The notes: generated from the letters alone by a model not told the origin. Numbered from the stretch's first letter, positions 1-9,041 are shown. The stretch is DNA of 32,822 nt from SM23-28-2 sp964512285 (GCA_964512285.1 CAZEJO010000019.1:1-32822); one strand, 5' to 3'. Translations and numbers: made by a program.

Positions 1-140
1 CAAAGAGCAACTGCCGCCGCTGTAGCGCGCGAGAAGCACCTGTCACGCCCGCTTCCGAAGACGGCGAGTCCTGCCTTGCCAAGCCTCGCGCTTACGAGTA
101 GTATTGGGGACGCCGAAGCCTGATTCGTGGGAGGTGCGCC

Positions 141-769
141 ATGAGGCTCCCGTGGCGGTGTGTGCTGGTGGTTGCGGTGGTGGTGGGTTGTGTGCTGGCG
201 GCATCGTGCGGTGGCGGGGACGAAGAGGAAGCCGCTATGCCGACGCCGAGCCCAGTGCCTTCGCCGACGGTGAGCCTCACCGAGACAGCAGGTGCCAGTG
301 AGACGGCCAGCCCGGGCACCACAGTCACACCCGCGGCGGCCGAGAGCCCTGAGCGGGAAGTGCCTCCCTCGGCTGTTCTGAGGGCTGGCGATGCGCGGCA
401 GACGCGAGGGCCCGGCACCTTCTGCTGGGCGGGGTTCTGCACGGATGCGTTTGCCATTGTTGTGCCCAGGGAGCCCATGGCTGTGCCGACGGGCGAGCCG
501 CTGATCTTCGAGCTGGGCTTTGATCCCACCGAGGTCCACGTAACAGTCTGGCGATCGAGCCAGGGCGAGGTCGTCTGGGGACCGTCGGACAGTGTGTTCT
601 CGTGGCTGCCTGCTCGGTCCGAGGAGCCGGTGCTAGAGGAGACGCCGCCGCTTGGTCGCACCATCGAGTTGCAGCCTGACTGCCGCCCGGCACATATATC
701 GTGGACGTTTTCGCCGACGCGGTGGACGGAGACGCATACTACGGCTTCCACATCCAGGTTGTTCCCTAG
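141..769 (+). pseudogene. Secreted lipoprotein, frameshifted copy of the next gene
   Basis: Starts at ATG 141 after a GGGAGGTG ribosome site. The N-terminus has two basic-flanked hydrophobic residues runs and a lipobox (LAASC), then a Pro/Ser/Thr-rich spacer of roughly 30 residues and a globular domain, so an exported, lipid-anchored protein is expected. It is a close paralogue of the gene at 781. The match breaks after codon Asp at 678-680: inserting one base between 680 and 681 restores LPPGTYIV..., continuing to GFHIQVVP and a TAG at 767-769, which lines up with the C-terminus of the second copy. As written, the frame instead runs to 938, through the start of the next gene, and gives an unrelated tail. 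This is either a real one-base deletion or a consensus error. The restored protein would be about 209 residues. I do not recognise the domain family; function unknown. Confidence 0.75.
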
Positions 770-780
770 GGGGGTGCGGC

Positions 781-1395
781 GTGAGGTTTCCATGGCGGTG
801 GGTGCTGGTGATTGCGACGCTGATGGCGAGCTGCCTGCTGTTGCCAGCGTGCGGCGATGGTGGGGGGGAGCCCGCTACCCCGACGCCGAGCCCGATGCCC
901 TCGCCGGGGCCGACGCCGACCGTTACCCCAAGCCCTAAGGTGACACCCGCGGCGGCCGAGAGCCCTGAGCGGGAAGTGCCTCTGCCTCCCTCGGCGGTTC
1001 TGAGGGCTGGCGATGCCCTCCAGACGGGAGGCATCGGTATTTACTACTGGGGTGGCTTCTTCGCGGATCCGTTCGGCCTCGTTGTGCCCACCGAGTTCCT
1101 ACCGCTGGCGACGGGCGAGCCGCTAGTCTTGGAGCTGGGCTTTGACCCGGTCGAGGTTCACGTGATGGTCTGGCGAGTGGACCAGGGTGAGGTCGTCGTC
1201 GGAGAACCGCTGGTCGATGCGTTCAACTGGCTGCCTGCTCGGTCCGAGGAGCCGGTGCTAGAGGAGACGCCCCCGCCCGCTCGCACGATCGAGCTGCGGC
1301 CCGACCTGCCGCCCGGCACGTACATCGTGCACGTCTTCGCCGACGCGGCGATCCGATACGCGGCCTACGGCTTCCACCTAGAGATCGTTCCGTAG
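781..1395 (+). CDS. Secreted lipoprotein, intact tandem paralogue
   Basis: I choose GTG 781 as start because it places MRFPWRWVLVIAT in register with MRLPWRCVLVV of the upstream copy and gives a lipoprotein signal ending LLLPAC. An open frame extends further upstream but only overlaps the previous gene. The 204-residue product has a Pro/Thr/Ser spacer (repeats of TPSP type) after the lipidated Cys, then a domain of about 140 residues ending GFHLEIVP. Two long identical DNA blocks are shared with the first copy (327-365 with 943-981, and 603-646 with 1228-1271), which indicates recent tandem duplication. The C-terminal half (RTIELRPDLPPGTYIVHVF) reads like a beta-sandwich of the kind seen in extracellular ligand-binding or matrix proteins, but that is only an impression. 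Function unknown. Confidence 0.8.
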   Translation: MRFPWRWVLVIATLMASCLLLPACGDGGGEPATPTPSPMPSPGPTPTVTPSPKVTPAAAESPEREVPLPPSAVLRAGDALQTGGIGIYYWGGFFADPFGLVVPTEFLPLATGEPLVLELGFDPVEVHVMVWRVDQGEVVVGEPLVDAFNWLPARSEEPVLEETPPPARTIELRPDLPPGTYIVHVFADAAIRYAAYGFHLEIVP

Positions 1396-1425
1396 CTGAA
1401 GGCGGCCTTCCGCCTGCGTCGCTCG

Positions 1426-3153
1426 TTAGTACTCTGGGAACTTGACCCCTTCGAACCAGACGTTGAGCGCGGTAGTGAGGTCGGGCGGGTTGAAGTTGGC
1501 CTGACCGTCGACGATGACGTCGAGGAGGGCGGGCTTGCCCGAATCCACCGCTCGCTTTAGCGCCGGGGTTAGCTCTTTGGGGTCCTCCACGCGCTCGCCG
1601 TACCAGCCGGCGGCCTCCGCCATCTTGTCGTAGCGGACGTCGGTGAAGTCGACGCCGATGTAACGCTTGGCGAAGGCGTCGTCCTGGGCGTTCTTGATCA
1701 TGCCGAAGGCGCGGTCGTTGACCACAATCATGACGATGTTGGTGCCCAGGCGGGTGGCGGTCTCAAGTTCCTGGACGTTCATCATGAAGAAGCCGTCGCC
1801 GCAGATGGCATACACCGGCTGTTCGGGGCAGACGAGCTTGGCGGCGATGGCCTTGGGGAGGCCGCCGCCGCCCTGGCCGGAGTCGGCAGCCCAAAGATAG
1901 GTGGCCGGTTCGTAGGTGCGGGTCAGGTACTGGGTCCAGATGCTGGTGTTGCCGCCGTCGGTGACGAAGATGGCATCGCGGGGGAAGAAGGCGCGGGCAT
2001 CCTTCACCACGCGCAAGGGGTGGATGGGCACGGCGTCGGAGTTGCCCAGGTTCTCGAAGTTCTGCAACCAGGCGGTCTGGGCGGCCCGATACTGGGCGAA
2101 TTGCGGGCTCTCCTCTCGCGGCTCGATCATGGTGTCGAGAACGGCGTAGATATCGCGCAGTGTCGCTTTGGCGTCGCCGAGGATGGCGAGGTCGACCTGG
2201 CGGTTCTCGGCGATGCTCTCGGGGGCGGTATCGATCTGGATGATCTTCTGCTGGTCGGGCTGACCCCACACCGGCGGCTTGCCCCACAGGTCGAAGGCCC
2301 CCAGACGCGAGCCGACGACCAGCGCCAGGTCGGCCTGGGCGTGGGCGGCGATGGAGCCGAACCCCAGGGGTATGAGGCAGAGGGGGTGGTCTTCAGGGAT
2401 GGCGCCGCGGGCGGTGACGTTGGTGGACATGGGGCATCCCAAAAGCTCGGCCAGGGCGATGATCTCAGAGGTGGCTCGCGATCGCAGGGCTCCCCCGCCA
2501 GCGTGGATGATAGGGTTCTTGGCCTGGGCCAGCATCTCGGCCGCCTGCTTGACTAACTGGGGATCGCCGCTGGGAGGGACGGTGGGGCGATAACGGGCGG
2601 GCGGCAGGATGTCGAGACCTTCTTCTTCGCCCTCCTCGAAGAGGATGTCCACCGGCACGTCGAGGTGAACGGGGCCGGGGCGGCCGGTGGTGGCCTGGCG
2701 GAAGGCCTCCTGCACCATCGCGGGGATGCGCTTCCAGTGAGAGACGAGGGCATTCCACTTGGTGATGGGCTTGAACAAGCCGACGTGGTCGCATCCCTGG
2801 GTGGAACCGTGGTCGGGGTAGGACTTCCAGGTCTGGTTCTGGGGGGTCAATACCAGGATGGGTATACTATTGACGTAGGCCTCGTAGACCCCGGGCACCA
2901 GGTCCACTGCCCCCGGGCCCACGGTGCCCAGGCAGACTCCGACTTTCCCCGTCAGTTGGGAGTAGGTGTCGGCCATGTGGGCGGCTGCCTGCTCGTGGCG
3001 GGTCATGATGAAATCGATGCCTTCTTCTCGACCGAAGCGGTGGATGGCATCCAGTAGGGTGGTTAGCTGGCCGCCGGGGATGCCAAAGACGAAACGTACG
3101 TCCTCCTGGATGAGGCACTTGACCAGGACATCGGCTCCCAATATCTTGCTCAT
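1426..3153 (-). CDS. Thiamine-pyrophosphate enzyme, acetolactate synthase large-subunit-like
   Basis: A 575-residue protein with the three-domain layout of the TPP-dependent decarboxylase/acetolactate synthase family. The N-terminal Pyr domain starts FGIPGGQL and carries the catalytic Glu at about 54 (RHEQAAAHMAD). The middle domain is Rossmann-like (HAGGGALRS). The C-terminal PP domain has GDG at about 452 followed 24 residues later by Asn-Asp, the Mg-TPP motif. The ATG at 3153 is preferred over an upstream in-frame start because AAAGGAG lies just before it. No small regulatory subunit (ilvN) or other branched-chain gene is adjacent, so it may not be the biosynthetic AHAS. Relatives act on pyruvate, 2-oxo acids, sulfoacetaldehyde or glyoxylate, and the substrate cannot be read from the sequence. 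It has its own promoter and possible operator just upstream. Confidence 0.85.
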   Translation of the reverse strand: MSKILGADVLVKCLIQEDVRFVFGIPGGQLTTLLDAIHRFGREEGIDFIMTRHEQAAAHMADTYSQLTGKVGVCLGTVGPGAVDLVPGVYEAYVNSIPILVLTPQNQTWKSYPDHGSTQGCDHVGLFKPITKWNALVSHWKRIPAMVQEAFRQATTGRPGPVHLDVPVDILFEEGEEEGLDILPPARYRPTVPPSGDPQLVKQAAEMLAQAKNPIIHAGGGALRSRATSEIIALAELLGCPMSTNVTARGAIPEDHPLCLIPLGFGSIAAHAQADLALVVGSRLGAFDLWGKPPVWGQPDQQKIIQIDTAPESIAENRQVDLAILGDAKATLRDIYAVLDTMIEPREESPQFAQYRAAQTAWLQNFENLGNSDAVPIHPLRVVKDARAFFPRDAIFVTDGGNTSIWTQYLTRTYEPATYLWAADSGQGGGGLPKAIAAKLVCPEQPVYAICGDGFFMMNVQELETATRLGTNIVMIVVNDRAFGMIKNAQDDAFAKRYIGVDFTDVRYDKMAEAAGWYGERVEDPKELTPALKRAVDSGKPALLDVIVDGQANFNPPDLTTALNVWFEGVKFPEY

Positions 3154-3177
3154 GGCGTTCTCCTTTCTGGCCCTCAC

Positions 3178-3206
3178 ATAATCCACCTCAGAGGTGGGGT
3201 TGTCAA
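3178..3206 (-). promoter_or_regulatory. Sigma70-type promoter with palindromic operator candidate
   Basis: On the minus strand a perfect TTGACA (3201-3206) is followed after 17 bp by GATTAT (3178-3183), preceded by TG one base away (extended -10 character). The spacer holds a perfect 7-bp palindrome with one central base, CCACCTC-N-GAGGTGG (3183-3197), filling the gap between the two boxes. A repressor bound there would block RNA polymerase. It serves the TPP enzyme, whose start codon lies about 25 bp downstream. The palindrome could also be chance. Confidence 0.6.
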
Positions 3207-3330
3207 ACGGCGGCGGTGGGTTTCCGGTAGCGCGCTATTCGGCGGCTGGCCTTGCATCTTCTAGCACTGCGGCCGAGGGAACCAGGGCATGAAAGCGCCG
3301 GTGCTCTCTCGGTTCGATGAACGCTGACAG

Positions 3331-4065
3331 CTAGTCCGTGTCGGTGAACTCGAAGGCCTCGAGGCGACGTACTGCGAGGAGGAGAGCGAGGACAGCGGCC
3401 ACAGCGGCGAGTATCAAGCCCTCGGACCCACCAAGGTCGGCCTCGAAAGCCCCGGCGCTGACCGTCGAGATGAGGTCGGCAATGCCGAGGCAGTACTGGC
3501 GGATGCTGAGGTAGCGGGTGCCGGTGAATAGCTCCGTGACGAGGCCCTCCCAGATGAAAACGTAGCCGAGCCCGATGAGCAGGGCGCGGCTGGTAGCCAC
3601 GCTAAGCAGTATGAAGACAGCGGTATAGGCGAATACTCCGAGCAGTGTCGCGATCGCGAACCCCATCACGATCCCTTCCTCCGACACGCCCTGGAGCGCG
3701 ATGAGGCCGGAGACAACGGTGGCTGGCAGCACGAACACGGCCGCGACCAGCGCCGCAGCCGCGAACTTCGCGCCGACAATCTCGCGCCGGCGGACGGGCT
3801 TGGCGAGGATGTACACGGCGGTTCCGTCCTCGACCTCCGAGCCGAGGGCGGACGTCCCGAGGATGAGGCAGACGAGCGGGAGGATACTGGTGACCACGAT
3901 GCCGTCTAGGAGGATGTTCGCGGTCCAGTCGTGCTGGTCGAGGTGCTCGCCGAGGCGGTAGACGAGAGCAACGAGCACAGGGATGAGCGCAAGGCCAAAC
4001 ATCAGAAGGGATCGGCGTCGGCCAGCGAACTGCTTCAGTGTAAGCGTGAAGACGGTCAGGTTCAT
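3331..4065 (-). CDS. ABC-2 type exporter permease
   Basis: A 244-residue hydrophobic protein with about six membrane segments. It carries the motif typical of ABC-2 permeases between helices 2 and 3: an acidic EVEDGT followed by a LAKPVRRREIVGAKF stretch. Its start ATG overlaps the stop of the upstream ATPase gene (4062-5018) by four bases, so the two are translationally coupled. It is the last gene of a four-gene cassette (ATPase, permease, ATPase, permease). The export cargo is unknown. No terminator with a clear T-run is visible downstream. Confidence 0.85.
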   Translation of the reverse strand: MNLTVFTLTLKQFAGRRRSLLMFGLALIPVLVALVYRLGEHLDQHDWTANILLDGIVVTSILPLVCLILGTSALGSEVEDGTAVYILAKPVRRREIVGAKFAAAALVAAVFVLPATVVSGLIALQGVSEEGIVMGFAIATLLGVFAYTAVFILLSVATSRALLIGLGYVFIWEGLVTELFTGTRYLSIRQYCLGIADLISTVSAGAFEADLGGSEGLILAAVAAVLALLLAVRRLEAFEFTDTD

Positions 4066-5018
4066 CGTTTCACCAAGTACGAGAAGACGCTCTCCAGCGA
4101 CTCGTCGGTCGGCACCAGTTCCTGGAGCCTGATCCCCTCCGTCTTCGCAATTCTCGGCGCCGCACGGATGAAGTCGGCGAATTGCGACGTGCGCACTGTC
4201 AGATGCTCGTCGTTCAGTTCGACTCCTGAGACGGACTCGTCCGCCACAAGCGCGACCGCGAGCCGCCGGTTGTCACTTGACCGAACGGTGAACGTGTGCG
4301 GACGGTCGGTCATCAGGTGACGGATCGCGCGGAAGTCACCGGAGGCGGCGAGCCGACCGGCGACGATCACGAGGACGTTTCGGGCGAGGCGCTCGACCTC
4401 ATCCAGAATGTGGGAGGAGAAAACGATCGTGCGATCTTCGTCGGCCATGCGGCGCAGGAGTTCCATCATCTGGAGTCGCTGCGCGGGATCGGTGCCGCTG
4501 AACGGCTCGTCGAGGAGGAGGACCTGCGGGTCGTGCACGATGGCGGCGGCGACTTTGATGCGTTGCTTCATGCCTTTCGAGTAGCCGCCGAGGCGGCGGT
4601 CCTGGGCCGCCTCCATGTCGGCCGCGCGGATCGCCCGGCGCGCGGCCTCGGCAGGATCGCTCAGGCCGAAGAGTTTCGCGCTCGTCAGCACAAACTGGTA
4701 GCCGGTGAGGAATGCGTAGAGGGTTTCCTTCTCCGGCACGAAGCCGACATCCCGGTACATCTCGTGGTTGCGCCACGCGGGTCTACCCGCGATCCGCACC
4801 GTGCCTTTCGACGGGCGGAGCAAGCCGGCAGTCATGTGCAGTATCGTGCTCTTGCCGGCGCCGTTGGGACCGAGCAGGCCGGTGATGCCGGCTCCCAGTG
4901 AGAACGACACGTCGTTGACGGCGACGACGTTGCCGTACCAGCGGGAGACGTTGACGAGCTCCACAGTCGGCGAAGGAGCTGAGGAATCGGAAAGCCCACC
5001 CTGCGATGTCGCCGTCAT
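4062..5018 (-). CDS. ABC transporter ATP-binding protein
   Basis: 318 residues. Walker A is GPNGAGKST at about 50-58, the signature motif YSKGMKQR is at about 146-153, and Walker B is VLLLDEP at about 166-172, with the switch His in SSHILDE near 203. This is the CcmA/DrrA-like (ABC-2 export) group, whose members carry a regulatory C-terminal extension of about 100 residues, as here. It overlaps the permease genes on both sides by four bases (ATGA type). It should energise export together with the permease at 3331 or 5015. Confidence 0.9.
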   Translation of the reverse strand: MTATSQGGLSDSSAPSPTVELVNVSRWYGNVVAVNDVSFSLGAGITGLLGPNGAGKSTILHMTAGLLRPSKGTVRIAGRPAWRNHEMYRDVGFVPEKETLYAFLTGYQFVLTSAKLFGLSDPAEAARRAIRAADMEAAQDRRLGGYSKGMKQRIKVAAAIVHDPQVLLLDEPFSGTDPAQRLQMMELLRRMADEDRTIVFSSHILDEVERLARNVLVIVAGRLAASGDFRAIRHLMTDRPHTFTVRSSDNRRLAVALVADESVSGVELNDEHLTVRTSQFADFIRAAPRIAKTEGIRLQELVPTDESLESVFSYLVKR

Positions 5019-5899
5019 GCCGAAATCCTCCCATAGCGGCGGAGCAGCAGGGCGAGCGTTAGGAGCGCGACTGATGCGGCCTCTATCGCGTACGCTATGC
5101 CAGGCAAGTCAGCCTCAGCGATCTCGCTCCCGACCTCGGGTGCGGCGTCGAAGAACCAGAGCGTGAACCCTGTGACGACGTGAAGCGGGCTGATGAGCAG
5201 AACGAACCGCCCGACATCCTGATCGGCTGCTTCGAACAGGCCTCCCCCAACAACCGAGGGGAGGACGAACGCGGCGAGGATGGCGACGGTGGAGTACGCG
5301 CGCCTGGGCGTTTGCGCCGCGATCACGAGTCCAATACCGGCGATGAAGCCTGACAGCAAGATGGCGCTGCCGAGGATCGAGGGCAGGTCCCTCCATTTGT
5401 CCTGCAGGTAGTCGCCGAAGTCGTTCGCCGCAAGCCCGTTCCCGACGAACATGATCACCTGGGGAATCAGGGTTATCGCGAGCATGCCGGTGATGAGCGC
5501 GGCGAACTTCGCGAGGGCATAGTCCTGGCGCCTCAGCGCCCGCGAGAAGTACAGCGAGAGCGTCTGCATGCGCTGGTCGCGGCCGACGAGTTCGGGCGCA
5601 ACGACGGCGCAGAAGACCGCGAGCACGATCTGGATGAAATCATAGTATTCCTCCGGCTCTATGACCTCTATATCTGCCGGGGCGACAGCCGCTATGCCGA
5701 GCTGCACAACAGCGGGAAGAAGCGCGATGATCACGAGCCCCATTGGTCCAACCTTGCTCGAGAGAGACCGCCCAATGCCGAAGACGCCACGGACGCTGTA
5801 GATGTATAGGGCCCAGATCGCATGCCGCCGACCGAGCCGCGACCCCTCATAGCGCTTGTACCCGAGATCGTAGATGCTGCCGGCTGTTGATTCAGACAC
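5015..5899 (-). CDS. ABC-2 type permease
   Basis: 294 residues with a short cytoplasmic N-terminus (IYDLGYKRYEGSRLGRR) and about six membrane helices. I recognise this N-terminal pattern from uncharacterised ABC permeases of Actinobacteria and Chloroflexota. The loop after helix 2 has the usual conserved stretch (RALRRQDYALAKF) comparable to the KPVRRREIVGAKF of the other permease. It overlaps the ATPase genes upstream (8 bp) and downstream (4 bp). Two ATPase/permease pairs in one operon could form one heteromeric transporter or two related ones. Confidence 0.82.
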   Translation of the reverse strand: MSESTAGSIYDLGYKRYEGSRLGRRHAIWALYIYSVRGVFGIGRSLSSKVGPMGLVIIALLPAVVQLGIAAVAPADIEVIEPEEYYDFIQIVLAVFCAVVAPELVGRDQRMQTLSLYFSRALRRQDYALAKFAALITGMLAITLIPQVIMFVGNGLAANDFGDYLQDKWRDLPSILGSAILLSGFIAGIGLVIAAQTPRRAYSTVAILAAFVLPSVVGGGLFEAADQDVGRFVLLISPLHVVTGFTLWFFDAAPEVGSEIAEADLPGIAYAIEAASVALLTLALLLRRYGRISA

Positions 5900-6866
5900 G
5901 GGAGCCTTCCTGCTCCTCTTCGACTGGAAGGGACCGGAACAGCTCTTCGAGGCGCCGCCGGCTCTGCTCCAGCCGCACCAAACCTAGTTCCAGGTCGACG
6001 ACGCTATCCCGAATGATGTCCAGCAAGGCGTCGTCCTCTTTCTGCACGAGGAGGAAGCGGCCGCTCCTGTTCACAGCGACGCCCTGCTCCCGCAGCCGGT
6101 CCGCGAGCTGACCGGCGTCGCCATCGACCTCGATGGCGAGGACGCTGGTGGGCGCGGTGAGTGCGGCCATGGAGGCCGACCGGACGAGGCGGCCGTCCTC
6201 GATCTCGACGAGATGGTCGCAGACCCGCTCGATCTCGCTGAGCAGGTGGGACGAGAGGACAATGGTGATTCCGAACTCGGTACCGATGCGGCGGATGAGG
6301 TGCAGCATCTCGTCTCGGCCCTCCGGGTCGAGGCCGTTGGTCGGCTCGTCTAGGAGCATCAGCTTGGGGTCGTGCACCAGCGCCTGGGCGAGCTTGACGC
6401 GCTGCTTCATCCCGGTGGAGTAGCCGCGCATTTCGCGATACCGTTCCTCGAATAGGCCTACATGCCGCAGCGTCTCAGCCGTGCGCTCGCGCGCGGCGGC
6501 GCGCGGCAAGCCGCTGATCTGCGCCATGTGTGCTACGAACTCGGTGGCTGAAACTTCAGTGGGAAGGCAGTCGTGCTCCGGCATGTACCCGACGAACTGG
6601 CGAAGTTCAGGTCCTTGCCGGAAGACATCGAACCCCATGACCTCGCCTGACCCACTGGTCGGTTGCAGCAGCCCTAGCAGGATCTTGATGAGCGTACTCT
6701 TTCCGGCGCCGTTGGCACCCACGAGCCCAATGATGCCGGGCTCCAGTTCGAGGTCCAGCCCGTCCAGCGCTGTGACCCTGGCGAAGCGTTTGGTCAGGCT
6801 GATCGTGCGAATTAGCGACAAATCGGAAGTCCAATCTCTATCGCGCCGCTGGACCGACAGGTGCAA
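5892..6866 (-). CDS. ABC transporter ATP-binding protein, first gene of cassette
   Basis: 324 residues. Walker A is GANGAGKST at about 50-58, the signature YSTGMKQR at about 149-156 and Walker B LMLLDEP at about 169-175, followed by a C-terminal extension typical of ABC-2 exporters. The start is uncertain: the longest frame begins at TTG 6866 without a convincing ribosome site, and another TTG 15 codons later is possible. The upstream gap to the secreted-protein gene is only 40 bp, so the cassette may be read through from that gene. A GATAAT hexamer sits in the gap but has no matching -35 box. Confidence 0.85.
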   Translation of the reverse strand: MHLSVQRRDRDWTSDLSLIRTISLTKRFARVTALDGLDLELEPGIIGLVGANGAGKSTLIKILLGLLQPTSGSGEVMGFDVFRQGPELRQFVGYMPEHDCLPTEVSATEFVAHMAQISGLPRAAARERTAETLRHVGLFEERYREMRGYSTGMKQRVKLAQALVHDPKLMLLDEPTNGLDPEGRDEMLHLIRRIGTEFGITIVLSSHLLSEIERVCDHLVEIEDGRLVRSASMAALTAPTSVLAIEVDGDAGQLADRLREQGVAVNRSGRFLLVQKEDDALLDIIRDSVVDLELGLVRLEQSRRRLEELFRSLPVEEEQEGSRV

Positions 6867-6906
6867 CTCGCGGTAATCGAATTATCCACGGCGGACCGAC
6901 GTGACA

Positions 6907-8997
6907 TCAGGGGGTGAACGTCCAGGTGGCTCCGCCGGGGTCGGTGACGAGCATAAGGACGCAGCTGAACTGCTTGAGTTCAGCGAGGCCGCTGATATCT
7001 GGCCTGGCGGGGATGAAGCGGGTCCAGATCTGATTGATGCTGAGGGAATAGATCACTCCCACCTGGCTACCGATGTCGGCTGTGGCCATTTCCGTGTCCT
7101 GCGTGGGGCCGGCATAGCAGACAGTGTTCCATCCCGGGGTCAGGGCCACACTCGTGAGGGCTATGCTGGAGGTTTCCTGCTGCCAGGTGGCGTCGCTGCC
7201 CATGAGAACGAACAGCGAATCGTATGGGCTGAGAGTGGTGATTGTGCTGATGTCCGGTCGGCCGGCGAACCACTTGTCGAACTGCTGATCGGGCCTCAGG
7301 CGGTAGAGGGCTACGACGCTGTTCAGTACGTCGGCAAGAACGCTCTCGACGGGTCGTTCCGGCCCCCTGTAGCACACAGTGTTCCAGCCGAGCGTGAGCG
7401 GAACAGGGACTTTGTTTTCTGGTGGGGGTGGGCCGGGCCATAGGTCCGGGCCGAAGCCGGCGAATATGGCATCAGCATCACCCTGATAGGCGTCGGACCA
7501 GATGCCTGCGACCACGGCGATGGGCTCATCGGAGGTGATGACTGCGGCCCCCTCGAAGTCCGCTGGCAGCAGGGGGTCGGTATGCTGATCGAAGGTCTTG
7601 GAGTCAGTCACGCTGTCGCTGAAGCTGATGGATCCGCCGGCCAGTTCGTTGCTGTGATAGGTGACCTGGATGTTGGCGGTACCGCCGTCGGCCACTTGAA
7701 CCCGGAACCAGGAGTTCCAGCCGGCGGCATCGCCGAGCGGCCCCTTCCAGCCGGAGTCCTTGTAGAGCACCGGCAGCCAAACGCTGGTGGAGGCTGTCGA
7801 CTGGGGGATGCCGACGAAGGCCCAGAAGGAGGCCTTGTCGGGGAGGTTCGAGGCTGTCGTCTGGACAACCGCCAGCGGCTGCTCGCCGGTAATGACCGCT
7901 GAGCCCACGAAGCCATCGGGTAGCTCGGCTTCCAGGGCGTGGTCGATGACGGTGGAGCCCAGCACGATGAAGGTCTTGCGAAAGGAGCCGTCGGCCTCGG
8001 GAAGGCGCTCATCGCAGCAGTAGGTGACGGTGACCTCGGTCGTCTGGGTGGGGTCGGCAGTGCTAATGGCAAGCTTGGTGTTCCAGGCGGTGAACTCGCC
8101 GTAGTTCTTGAACACCACGGGCACTAGGACGGCGGTGGACAAGTCGCCGGTCCCGGCAGGGTCCCATCCCAGGCCCCTGTACGAAGCGAAGCTGGGCTGC
8201 ACGCTGTTGAAGATGTCAACGCCAGCGGCCAACAACGCAGCGGCCTCCTCCTCGTCGCCAGACACTGTATCGATGATGAGAGAGCCTTCGAACTGTTCGG
8301 GCAGTTCCTCAGGCATGTTGGCCTGGTTGCGCAGGATGGCGCCTCCCGCTGGCAGGGACACGCCGCCGTTGGGGCACTCGGGATCCACCAGAGTACCGGC
8401 CTCCGGCTCGCTGAAGACGACCGTGCCGTCGTGGCTGAGATAGGTCATCTGGACACAGGCGCTGGTGCCTGTGCTGACGTTCTGAAGGGCGAAGCGAGTG
8501 TTCCAGGCAGCGTCAGGGCCGAAGCGGCTGTAGATGAGCGGCAGGTAGACGCGGTTGGAGCCGGCCGAGAGGCCGTTGTCGCCGCCCACGGAGAGCATGT
8601 CTCCCTCTTCCATGAATTTGAGGATGACGGTCTTTATGGGCTGATCAGCCGTGACCACGGCAGAGCCAGCGAAGCCGTGGGGCAGGTCGGGCTGGTCGGC
8701 CTGATTGAAGACGGCCGAGGCGCCGGGAGCGAGCTCGTCGAGCTTATCTTCAGCGATGCGGACGCCGTCGGGGTCATAGTAGTCGACAATGAGCGAAGCA
8801 GGGAACATGCCGGCGTTCTGCACCCAGAGGGACGTGTTCTCGACCCCGAGGGTGTAGGGCTGGCCAATGAGGGTGGCGGAAGCGGGGGGGGCAGTGGGCT
8901 GGGCCTTGAGGCTGCGAGGGGTGGCGAAGATCAGCAGCATTGCCAGCAGCGGCAGAAGAATGGCGCCCGCCGCCGCTGTCCACACCCACCTCCTCAT
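6907..8997 (-). CDS. Large secreted repeat protein with two C-terminal GWN modules
   Basis: 696 residues with a signal peptide (basic MRR, long hydrophobic core, likely cleavage after LKAQ). The body holds about four divergent beta-rich repeats, each opening with a W-N-(T/S)-x-(F/L)-x-(V/L/I)-x pattern and closing with a motif like LPxGFxGSAVITxxQPIAVV. These resemble repeated immunoglobulin-like surface domains. The C-terminus has two copies of a module of about 70 residues beginning GWNTVCYxG and containing (A/G)RPDI near its end. A third copy ends the beta-helix protein at 19336. No enzymatic motif is seen; a surface or matrix role is inferred. It has its own promoter at 9042-9070, and a c-di-GMP-I riboswitch lies about 520 bp upstream on the same strand. 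Confidence 0.8.
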   Translation of the reverse strand: MRRWVWTAAAGAILLPLLAMLLIFATPRSLKAQPTAPPASATLIGQPYTLGVENTSLWVQNAGMFPASLIVDYYDPDGVRIAEDKLDELAPGASAVFNQADQPDLPHGFAGSAVVTADQPIKTVILKFMEEGDMLSVGGDNGLSAGSNRVYLPLIYSRFGPDAAWNTRFALQNVSTGTSACVQMTYLSHDGTVVFSEPEAGTLVDPECPNGGVSLPAGGAILRNQANMPEELPEQFEGSLIIDTVSGDEEEAAALLAAGVDIFNSVQPSFASYRGLGWDPAGTGDLSTAVLVPVVFKNYGEFTAWNTKLAISTADPTQTTEVTVTYCCDERLPEADGSFRKTFIVLGSTVIDHALEAELPDGFVGSAVITGEQPLAVVQTTASNLPDKASFWAFVGIPQSTASTSVWLPVLYKDSGWKGPLGDAAGWNSWFRVQVADGGTANIQVTYHSNELAGGSISFSDSVTDSKTFDQHTDPLLPADFEGAAVITSDEPIAVVAGIWSDAYQGDADAIFAGFGPDLWPGPPPPENKVPVPLTLGWNTVCYRGPERPVESVLADVLNSVVALYRLRPDQQFDKWFAGRPDISTITTLSPYDSLFVLMGSDATWQQETSSIALTSVALTPGWNTVCYAGPTQDTEMATADIGSQVGVIYSLSINQIWTRFIPARPDISGLAELKQFSCVLMLVTDPGGATWTFTP

Positions 8998-9041
8998 GTT
9001 CTGATACGTCCTCTTCCCCCCATGCCTGAACCTGATGTCCT

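Noticed and set aside
1426..3186. Longer start of the TPP enzyme at 3186
   Set aside because: It lies inside the promoter -10 region and lacks a ribosome site; ATG 3153 has AAAGGAG at good spacing.
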